DNA from: Bifidobacterium breve
GTDB lineage: Bacteria > Actinomycetota > Thermoleophilia > Miltoncostaeales > Miltoncostaeaceae
Assembly: GCA_945876305.1 (NCBI GenBank)
Contig: CAMCOB010000002.1
Span: 1 to 57,517 of the forward strand
Length of the DNA stretch: 57,517 bases
Reading direction: 5' to 3'
Shown here in pieces: positions 51,627 through 57,517 of this stretch (positions are counted from its first letter, which is position 1; each line of letters opens with the position of its first letter). The notes beneath the pieces were generated by a model that was given only the letters and a program-made list of their open reading frames with translations, did not search any database and was not told the origin of the DNA. The translations under genes were made by a program, and so were the position numbers.

Positions 51627-52144
51627 GCACCCTCACTGCCGATTCGGTGGCAGCCGTGCTGGCAGCGCAGCCCGGACTGGCCGGTCACACCATTGACGCC
51701 GATGAGGTGCTGGTGCCGTTGGTGTGCCCACCGCTGGCCCGCGAACACGCCCTCGGCCTGGAGCTCATCCTCGAGGGATTTCTGCTGCACCACGGCACAC
51801 CGCGTCACGTGTCGGAGGTGGACATGGGCGCGGCCGTGCTTGCGGGTGACTACTGCTACGCGCAGGGTCTGGTGCGGGTGGCGGCCACCGGTGACCTTTC
51901 GGTTGTGGAGGCGCTGGCCGACCTGGTCGCGCTCTCGGCGGCAGCCGTTGCGGCCGGGCGCGACGCCGATCTCCTGCCGCTGTGGCGCGCGACCGCCGCC
52001 GCGGTGGCCGGTGACGAGGTGGCCACGCAGGGCGCCGTGCGCATGGCACGCGCGGCGCTCCGCGAAGGACTGTCTGCACCGATCGTGGACATCGCCGCGG
52101 GGCTCGACCCCGCACCGGCGCTGGCTGAGGCGCTGGCACGATGA
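51623..52144 (+). CDS. Polyprenyl-synthase-like helical protein without catalytic Asp motifs
   Basis: A 173-aa all-helical protein. The middle section (ELILEGFLLHHGTPRH, then AAVLAGDYCYAQGLVRVAATGDLSVVEALADLVALSAAAVAAG) resembles helices around the LAGDYLLA region of trans-polyprenyl diphosphate synthases. Neither DDxxD motif is present and the protein is about half the usual length, so it is unlikely to be catalytic by itself. It may be a regulatory or partner subunit like the small HepS1-type subunits, or simply a conserved hypothetical protein. It lies between hemL and ubiD with ATGA overlap on both sides, which favours a link to quinone synthesis. Confidence 0.55.
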   Translation: MSTLTADSVAAVLAAQPGLAGHTIDADEVLVPLVCPPLAREHALGLELILEGFLLHHGTPRHVSEVDMGAAVLAGDYCYAQGLVRVAATGDLSVVEALADLVALSAAAVAAGRDADLLPLWRATAAAVAGDEVATQGAVRMARAALREGLSAPIVDIAAGLDPAPALAEALAR

Positions 52145-53598
52145 AGGATCTGCGCGAATGGATGCAGGTCATCCGCGACATGGGCGAGCTCGTTGAGGTG
52201 CATACCGAGGTGGACCCCCATCTTGAGATCACCGAGATTGCCGACAGGGTGATGAAGGCCGGTGGCCCCGCAATTCTCTTCACCAACGTCACGGGCTCCA
52301 AAATGCCCGTGCTCATCAACCAGTTCGGCAGCGAGCGCCGCATGGCCGCCGGCCTTGGCGGCACCGACCTCGACCAGATCGCATCGCGTATCTCCGAGAT
52401 CGCCGAGATGCAACCGCCCCAGGGCGTGATGGAGAAGGTGAAGGCGCTCGGCAAGCTGAGGGAACTGGCCTCGCTCGGCACCAAGACCGTGAAGAACGGC
52501 CCGTGCCAGGAGGTGGTGCTCACCGGTGACGATGTGGACCTCGACCTTGTGCCCATCCTGCACTGCTGGCCCGGGGACGGCGGCCCATTCATCACGCTGC
52601 CCCTGGTGTTCAGTAACGACCCGGTCACCGGGTCGCGCAACTGCGGCATGTACCGCGTGCAGAAGGTCGACAAGCGCACATGCATGATGCACTGGCAGAT
52701 CCACAAGGACGGCCGCCAGCATCTGCTCGACAGCGAGGGCCGCGTGCCCGTTGCGGTGGTGGTGGGCACCGACCCAGCGGTGACCTACAGCGCCACCGCA
52801 CCCCTGCCCCCCGCGCTCGAGGAGATGATGTTCGCGGGCTTCCTGCGCGGCAAGCAAGTGGAGATGGTGAAGGCGGTCACTCAGGACATCGAGGTGCCCG
52901 CGCACGCCGAGATTGTGATCGAGGGCTACGTGGACGCCACCGACCTGGGCGATGAAGGCCCGTTTGGCGACCACACCGGCTTCTACACGCCGATTGACCA
53001 GTACCCGAGGTTTCACGTCACCGGCCTCACCATGCGTCGTGACGCCATCTACAGCACCACCATCGTGGGGATGCCGCCGATGGAGGACTTCTGGCTGGGC
53101 AAGGCCACCGAGCGCCTCTTCCTGCCCCTCATCAAGATGACCGTGCCCGACCTCGTGGACATGAACCTGCCCCTGGAGGGCGTGTTTCATAACTGCGCAA
53201 TCGTGAGTGTGAAGAAGCGCTACCCGGGTCATGCGAAGAAGCTCATCAATGCGGTGTGGGGCCTCGGCCTGCTGTCGCTCACCCGCTGCGTGGTGGTGGT
53301 GGACCACGACGTCGACGTACGGGATGTGTCGCAGGTCGCATTCCGGGCCTTCTCAAATGTGGATGCCGGGCGCGACATGCTGGTGATGGAGGGCCCCGTC
53401 GACGCCCTTGACCACGCCGCCCCATACGCCGCCTACGGCGCCAAGGTGGGGTTTGATGCCACGGCAAAGTGGGAGGGGGAGGGCCTCGTACGCGCCTGGC
53501 CAGACGAAATCCGCATGAGCGACGACGTACGACAGCGGGTGGATGCCCGCTGGGCAGACCTCGGTATCCATCTCCCGGGGGCCGAAAAGTACCGGTGA
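52141..53598 (+). CDS. ubiD: UbiD-family decarboxylase (menaquinone biosynthesis)
   Basis: A 485-aa prenylated-FMN-dependent decarboxylase. It reads MKDLREWMQVIRDMGELVEV, then the GGPAILFTNV segment, GDGGPFITLPLVFSNDP, RNCGMYRVQ, DGRQHL, EVPAHAEIVIEGYVD, DEGPFGDHTGFYTP (catalytic Glu/Arg/Glu region) and LPLEGVFHNCAIVS. Members decarboxylate aromatic quinone precursors in ubiquinone or in futalosine-route menaquinone synthesis. In an actinobacterium with a menaquinol-type bc complex the menaquinone route is more likely. The cofactor would be made by UbiX, encoded 2.7 kb downstream. Confidence 0.92.
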   Translation: MKDLREWMQVIRDMGELVEVHTEVDPHLEITEIADRVMKAGGPAILFTNVTGSKMPVLINQFGSERRMAAGLGGTDLDQIASRISEIAEMQPPQGVMEKVKALGKLRELASLGTKTVKNGPCQEVVLTGDDVDLDLVPILHCWPGDGGPFITLPLVFSNDPVTGSRNCGMYRVQKVDKRTCMMHWQIHKDGRQHLLDSEGRVPVAVVVGTDPAVTYSATAPLPPALEEMMFAGFLRGKQVEMVKAVTQDIEVPAHAEIVIEGYVDATDLGDEGPFGDHTGFYTPIDQYPRFHVTGLTMRRDAIYSTTIVGMPPMEDFWLGKATERLFLPLIKMTVPDLVDMNLPLEGVFHNCAIVSVKKRYPGHAKKLINAVWGLGLLSLTRCVVVVDHDVDVRDVSQVAFRAFSNVDAGRDMLVMEGPVDALDHAAPYAAYGAKVGFDATAKWEGEGLVRAWPDEIRMSDDVRQRVDARWADLGIHLPGAEKYR

Positions 53599-53660
53599 GT
53601 CCCGGTGCAATGGGGACAACTGGCCCCACATCAGCCCGTTGCGCCTGCAGATGCAATCGG

Positions 53661-53698
53661 GTTCACTTCACGACGGTATTGTCATGGGTCTAGTGAAC
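53661..53698. promoter_or_regulatory. Inverted repeat upstream of the bc-complex operon
   Basis: GTTCACT (53661-53667) and AGTGAAC (53692-53698) form a perfect 7-bp inverted repeat with a 24-bp spacer that contains a TATTGT (53677-53682). It lies just before the Rieske gene ribosome-binding site GGAGGT (53705-53710). It may be an operator around a promoter; the -35 region is not obvious. Confidence 0.35.
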
Positions 53699-53714
53699 GT
53701 CTACGGAGGTCGGA

Positions 53715-54587
53715 GTGGCTGAGGACGAGCCGGACAGCGGCGCGCCCGGGACGCAGGGGGGACCCTACGAGGGCCCACGTGCGACCGACTTCATCCCGGA
53801 GCCCGATCATTCGGACGATCCGGGGTACATCACGCGTACCCGCTTCCTCTCCACTGTCGCCATTGCGGGTGGTGGAATCCTCACCGCCGCCATCCTGGTG
53901 CCGGTCGTTGGATTCGCAGTTGCCAACCCACTGAAGGGCGAGGAGTGGCGCTGGATTGACATCGGTCCGGCCAGCGACTTTCTCAAGAACGCTCCGCCAT
54001 ACGCCAACGCGACCCCCTCCACGAAGATCGGCGAAGTCGCCTCGCTGGCCGTCGCGGGTACCGACCCCGAGGCCGACCGGCGCGTCTACCTCATGTTCGG
54101 CCTGGTGGAGCCCTCGGCCAAGCCTATTCCCGGCCCAGACGAGTCCACCGATGGCTTCGACGCCCGCTTTAAGGCGTGGGCCGCAAGCATCACGGCCGCC
54201 GACATGGACATGTTGGCCATCTGGAACCGCTGTGCACACCTAGGTTGCCCAGTGGCCTACGCAGCCGGTTCACAGGGCTTTATCTGCCCGTGTCACGGCG
54301 GTGCCTATGACTCACGCGGCCTCGTCACCGGTGGCCCGCCACCCCGTCCGCTCGACCGCCTCGACGTGAAGATCGTCGATCAGTCCAAGCAGTACTCGGC
54401 CGCGGACATCGCCAGTGGCAATGACCGCCTCAGCCTGCAGCAGGCCATTGCCAAGTCGTCCAGCCCGAAGGTGCGGGTGCTTGTGGGTAAGGCCTACTCC
54501 ATCTCTGACGAGCAGGAGCCCTTCCCGCTGCATGCACCCGGCGAGCCCGTGACCGGCACCCTCTCCAACCTCTACCCGTTCACCTAG
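53715..54587 (+). CDS. qcrA: Rieske iron-sulfur subunit of the menaquinol-cytochrome c reductase
   Basis: A 290-aa subunit from GTG 53715. A hydrophilic N-terminus of about 40 residues leads to one membrane helix (about 46-70). The Rieske domain carries Cys-173 and His-175 in CAHLGC, and Cys-191 and His-194 in CPCHGG as 2Fe-2S ligands, with Cys-178 and Cys-193 available for the disulfide. It receives electrons from menaquinol and passes them to the cytochrome c module encoded in the same operon. It is shorter than mycobacterial QcrA and has a single helix. It lies nine bases before the cytochrome b gene. Confidence 0.95.
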   Translation: MAEDEPDSGAPGTQGGPYEGPRATDFIPEPDHSDDPGYITRTRFLSTVAIAGGGILTAAILVPVVGFAVANPLKGEEWRWIDIGPASDFLKNAPPYANATPSTKIGEVASLAVAGTDPEADRRVYLMFGLVEPSAKPIPGPDESTDGFDARFKAWAASITAADMDMLAIWNRCAHLGCPVAYAAGSQGFICPCHGGAYDSRGLVTGGPPPRPLDRLDVKIVDQSKQYSAADIASGNDRLSLQQAIAKSSSPKVRVLVGKAYSISDEQEPFPLHAPGEPVTGTLSNLYPFT

Positions 54588-54596
54588 GAGCGCGCG

Positions 54597-55427
54597 ATGA
54601 CCACAAAGGACATCGGGCCGAAGAATCCGGTCGAGCAGGGTGTGACCCAGGTTGTCGACTTTGTCGACGAGCGGTCAGGAGTGAAGAACAGCGGCCGTTG
54701 GCTGATGTTCCGCAACATCCCCGCCGGTACGAGCTGGTTCCAGACCCTCGGATTCACCGCAATGGCGCTCTTCGGCATGCAGGCCATCACCGGGATCATC
54801 CTGGCGATGTATTACAAGCCGGACCCCAACACGGCATTCGGCAGCATCGCTCACATCACCAACGAGGTGACATGGGGCTGGATGGTCCGGGGCATGCACA
54901 AGTGGGGCGCCTCGGTGATGATCGTCATCGTATTCCTGCACATGGGACGTGTATTCATCTGGGGCGCCTACAAGTACCCACGTGAACTCACGTGGGTCAC
55001 CGGCGCAATGCTCCTGCTGATGACGATGTTTATGGGCCTTACCGGCTACCTGCTGGTGTGGGACCAGAAGGCCTATTGGGCCACCGTGGTGGCCGTCAAC
55101 ATCTTCGCGAGCGCCCCCATCCTGGGGCCGTACATCGGCGACATTCTCCGCGCCGGCCCTGAATTCGGGCCAGATACGTTGTCGCGCTTCTACTCGATCC
55201 ATATGTTGTTAATTCCAGGTGGAATCGCGACCTTCATTGGCCTGCACCTCTACTTCATCATCCGCCTCGGCATTTCTGAGCCGCCGTGGGCCAAGCGTGC
55301 CCTGCGTGTGCAGCGTGACGAAGAGGATGCCCGTCGGAAGGCCGCACGCAATCGCGAGGCCGGTCTCAAGGGCAGCGTGTCGTTCCCGCCCGCCTGGGTA
55401 GACGATGAGCAGGAGGTGAAGCGATGA
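54597..55427 (+). CDS. qcrB: Cytochrome b, N-terminal (b6-type) subunit
   Basis: A 276-aa membrane protein with four helices, corresponding to cytochrome b6 and not a full-length cytochrome b. Heme ligands are His-101 and His-115 in one helix and His-202 and His-217 in another; the 14-residue gap in the second pair is the b6 pattern. MTMFMGLTGYLLVWDQKAYWATVV is the quinol-site helix region. The C-terminus is a charged tail. It overlaps the next gene by ATGA, which carries the missing C-terminal half. Confidence 0.95.
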   Translation: MTTKDIGPKNPVEQGVTQVVDFVDERSGVKNSGRWLMFRNIPAGTSWFQTLGFTAMALFGMQAITGIILAMYYKPDPNTAFGSIAHITNEVTWGWMVRGMHKWGASVMIVIVFLHMGRVFIWGAYKYPRELTWVTGAMLLLMTMFMGLTGYLLVWDQKAYWATVVAVNIFASAPILGPYIGDILRAGPEFGPDTLSRFYSIHMLLIPGGIATFIGLHLYFIIRLGISEPPWAKRALRVQRDEEDARRKAARNREAGLKGSVSFPPAWVDDEQEVKR

Positions 55428-56164
55428 AGAAGGCCGACAAGGTCGCATACGACAAGGACTATGCGGCAGCGAAGAAGGACGGCAAGCCGTTCTTCCCGTA
55501 TGCGATCTATAAGGACACCATCATCGCGGGGCTCGCCATCCTGGTGGTCATCGTGCTCGCGATCACCGTGCGAGTTGAGATGGGCGAGCCGGTCAACCCG
55601 GCGTCTACCGACTTCCTCCCGCGCCCTGACTGGTACTTCTACTTCGCGTTCGAGCTGCTGAAGATCTTTGCGAACCAGAACGCGCTCACCCCGGTGATCA
55701 TGGCCACGTTCATGGTGCCGAACATCCTGATCATCCTGCTGGTGATCTGGCCGTTCATTGACCGTGGTCCCGAGCGCCGCATCTGGAAGCGACCGTTCGC
55801 AATGGGTACCGCAGTACTGGTGATCAGCGGCCTTTGCTACCTCACCTTCCTCGGTGCCAGCACGCCCGAGGGCATCGCCAAGGGCGAGACCCTTCCGCTC
55901 ACGGGACTCGATGCTGCTGCGTCCGCGGGCGAGGCGGTCTATCTGGCCAATGGCTGCAGCAGTTGCCACATGATCAAGGGAGTTGGCGCGCCAGGGCCCG
56001 GGCCAGAACTCACCAATGAGGGAGCCAAGGGCTGGGATAACGCGAAGATGGTCCAGTGGATGAAGGTACCCGTGGCGCCTATGCCTTCCTTCGCGTCCCT
56101 GCCACCCGAGGATCTCGAAAATCTGTCGACATTCCTGAATGGGCTGGGTACCAAGTACAAGTAG
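55424..56164 (+). CDS. qcrC: Cytochrome b C-terminal (subunit IV) fused to cytochrome c
   Basis: A 246-aa fusion. Residues 1 to about 140 correspond to subunit IV of b6f, with three helices and the quinol-site motif PDWY (68-71) in place of PEWY. From about 165 there is a mono-heme cytochrome c domain: CSSCH at 178-182 binds heme covalently, with Met-220 in VAPMPSF as likely axial ligand. This layout matches the Bacillus b6c-type complex. PDWY is typical of menaquinol-oxidising complexes. The domain would pass electrons to a cytochrome c oxidase whose genes are not in the window. Confidence 0.94.
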   Translation: MKKADKVAYDKDYAAAKKDGKPFFPYAIYKDTIIAGLAILVVIVLAITVRVEMGEPVNPASTDFLPRPDWYFYFAFELLKIFANQNALTPVIMATFMVPNILIILLVIWPFIDRGPERRIWKRPFAMGTAVLVISGLCYLTFLGASTPEGIAKGETLPLTGLDAAASAGEAVYLANGCSSCHMIKGVGAPGPGPELTNEGAKGWDNAKMVQWMKVPVAPMPSFASLPPEDLENLSTFLNGLGTKYK

Positions 56165-56193
56165 GCCCCCAACGCGGAGATAGGGTCGTATTT

Positions 56194-56228
56194 CGGGGTC
56201 CCGTAGTACGGGACCCCGGCTCGTTTTC
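56194..56228 (+). terminator. Intrinsic terminator of the bc-complex operon
   Basis: CGGGGTCCCGT (56194-56204) pairs perfectly with ACGGGACCCCG (56208-56218) over a 3-base loop, followed by GCTCGTTTT. It begins 30 bases after the qcrC stop and precedes the separately expressed ubiX gene. Confidence 0.82.
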
Positions 56229-56253
56229 GCCCCCCGTGGCCTACGATCTCCCC

Positions 56254-56874
56254 ATGCGTGTGTTCCTCGGAATCACCGGTGCGAGCGGTGCCGCCTATGG
56301 CGGCCGGACTCTCCTCGCGCTCACTGCGGCAGGGCACCACGTGGGCCTGTGCGTATCGGATGCCGGGTGCCAGGTGATAAGCCACGAGATCCTCGGTGAA
56401 GGTCCCCGCCCCACCTCGCGCGACCACGTGATGGACCGCTTTCTGGCGGGCCACTGTGACCCCGCCGGGTCCGTGGACGTGCTCGCGCCCGATGACATCG
56501 CCTGCTCATTCGCATCGGGATCCTCCGGCGCACGAGTGGCACTTGTGATGCCGTGCTCAACCTCATCGCTCGGCAAAATTGCCCATGGCACCGGCGACAA
56601 CCTCATCCACCGGGTTGCCGAGGTGATGCTGAAGGAGCGCGGCCAGTTGGTGCTGGTGACGCGCGAAACCCCGGCATCGCTCATCCAACTGCGCAACATG
56701 GTGGCGGTCACCGAGGCCGGGGCCGTGGTGCTGCCGGCCTCACCTGCGCTCTACACCCAGCCACAGTCGGTGGGCGACATGATCGACTTCGTGGTGGGCA
56801 AGGCCCTTGACGTGCTGCGCATCGACCACGCGCTGTTCCCCCGCTGGGGCGAAGCCGGGTGGGTGGAGGCATGA
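56254..56874 (+). CDS. ubiX: UbiX-family flavin prenyltransferase
   Basis: A 206-aa enzyme that joins a dimethylallyl group to FMN, making the prenylated cofactor for UbiD. Rossmann-like start FLGITGASGAAYGG, then a SVDVLAPDDIACSFASGSSG segment, MPCSTSSLGKIAHGTGDNLIHRVAEVMLKERGQLVLVTRETPASLIQLRNM (interrupted by no gaps) and LPASPALYTQPQSVGDMIDFVVGK all match the family. The ATG at 56254 is 26 bp after the terminator. It overlaps the next gene by ATGA and supports the UbiD gene upstream. Confidence 0.95.
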   Translation: MRVFLGITGASGAAYGGRTLLALTAAGHHVGLCVSDAGCQVISHEILGEGPRPTSRDHVMDRFLAGHCDPAGSVDVLAPDDIACSFASGSSGARVALVMPCSTSSLGKIAHGTGDNLIHRVAEVMLKERGQLVLVTRETPASLIQLRNMVAVTEAGAVVLPASPALYTQPQSVGDMIDFVVGKALDVLRIDHALFPRWGEAGWVEA

Positions 56875-57517
56875 GCACCGCGCATGCACCGCACAGCGCG
56901 AGAGACGACCGCGCCGCGTTCGACGTCATCGCCCCCCGATACGACCTGGTGAGCGGCGTGATGACGCTGGGAATGGGCGAGGGCTGGCGTCGCGCTGCTG
57001 CCGAGGCGGCCGATGTGGCCGCTGGCGCGCAGGTGCTGGATGCCTTTACCGGCACCGGGGACCTGGCGCTGCTCCTGGCCGACCGGGTCACATCACTGGG
57101 GCAGGTGATCGGCGTGGACTACTCACCGGCCATGATTGACCGCGCGCGCCTGAAGGCCGCTGCCACGCATCGCCGGTGCCGCTTCGAGGTGGCCGACGTC
57201 ACCCACCTGCCGTACGAGAACGACCGCTTCGATGCGGTGACAGCCTCTGGTGGCCTGCGCAGCCTCGACGATCCATCCATCGGCATCGGCGAGATGGTGC
57301 GCGTCGCGCGCCCCGGTGGCCGCATCGTCATTCTGGAGATCACGCCGCCGAGGCACCTGCGGGGCCTGCACGCCGGGGCGCTTGCCGTCGCCATGCCCGC
57401 CGTGGTCCGGTTGCTTCGCGGCGACCCCGATGCCTTCGCCCGCCTGGCGGAATCGGTGGGGCACATGCCTCCTCCGGCAGATGTGGCGGCACTCATGTGG
57501 GAGTGCGGTATCGGCGG
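56871..57517 (+). CDS. UbiE/MenG-family quinone C-methyltransferase, 3' end cut by window
   Basis: The ATG at 56871 overlaps the ubiX stop. At least 215 codons are open to the window edge. Features: AFDVIAPRYDLVSGVMTLGMGEGWRR, the SAM-binding motif VLDAFTGTGDLALLLA, GVDYSPAMIDRAR, DVTHLPYENDRFDAVTASGGLRSLDD, MVRVARPGGRIVILEITPP. These fit class I methyltransferases that convert demethylmenaquinone to menaquinone. The C-terminal part is missing because the window stops. Confidence 0.92.
   Translation, partial: MSTAHAPHSARDDRAAFDVIAPRYDLVSGVMTLGMGEGWRRAAAEAADVAAGAQVLDAFTGTGDLALLLADRVTSLGQVIGVDYSPAMIDRARLKAAATHRRCRFEVADVTHLPYENDRFDAVTASGGLRSLDDPSIGIGEMVRVARPGGRIVILEITPPRHLRGLHAGALAVAMPAVVRLLRGDPDAFARLAESVGHMPPPADVAALMWECGIG

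Overview
The window is about 57.5 kb of GC-rich, very compact bacterial chromosome. Many genes overlap by the four bases ATGA or GTGA, and three convergent gene pairs share overlapping stop codons. The FHA/PP2C/RodA/PBP/PASTA-kinase operon, a CtpE-like P-type ATPase and a menaquinol-type bc complex point to an actinobacterium (Actinomycetota). A class such as Thermoleophilia is a reasonable guess, but that is inference. No phage, insertion sequence or CRISPR array was seen. Two tRNA genes are present: Leu-CAG (minus) and Tyr-GUA (plus).

Region 1 (1-4.9 kb) holds three unrelated solute-binding lipoproteins (branched-chain amino-acid type, PstS type and TRAP type) around a DUF4239-like membrane protein, with no recognisable permease, followed by a GAP/LysE-like membrane protein. 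Region 2 (5.2-9.2 kb) encodes a secreted GH5 cellulase with two carbohydrate-binding-like modules on Pro-Thr linkers, then a secreted protein with a calcium-loop motif. Region 3 (9.2-14.2 kb, minus strand) carries a histidine phosphatase, a sugar porter, an HNH protein, prephenate dehydratase, a membrane-anchored unknown and tRNA-Leu.

Region 4 (14.3-25.9 kb, plus strand) is a ten-gene cell-wall/division signalling operon. It runs kinase (DLG variant), FhaA, FhaB, two PP2C phosphatases, RodA/FtsW, class B PBP, four-PASTA PknB, D-Ala-D-Ala ligase and a YfcE-type phosphodiesterase. Region 5 (26-30.6 kb) has a tandem palindrome, two adjacent intact tyrosine recombinases, a third transmembrane Ser/Thr kinase with a discoidin-like sensor, and a divergent orphan OmpR-type regulator.

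Region 6 (30.7-36 kb) contains tRNA-Tyr with promoter and terminator, an aldehyde dehydrogenase, PdxH, and a cobalamin riboswitch in front of a fused double-ATPase ECF protein and its S component. Region 7 (35.5-47.6 kb) has an argininosuccinate-lyase-like enzyme with altered active-site motifs, CopA/CopZ, a STAS protein, a 56-aa membrane protein, the CtpE-like ATPase, a YmdB-type phosphodiesterase, a membrane-anchored M23-like protein, an AI-2E exporter family protein and an ABC-2 exporter.

Region 8 (47.6-57.5 kb) joins tetrapyrrole, quinone and respiratory functions. The genes are Aat, HemB, an AhbA-AhbB-like fused siroheme decarboxylase, HemL, a degenerate prenyl-synthase-like protein, UbiD, Rieske protein, cytochrome b, a cytochrome b/c fusion, UbiX and a truncated UbiE/MenG methyltransferase. 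Together these look like a supply line for heme and menaquinone next to the complex that uses both.

All assignments come from reading the sequence; no database search was run.
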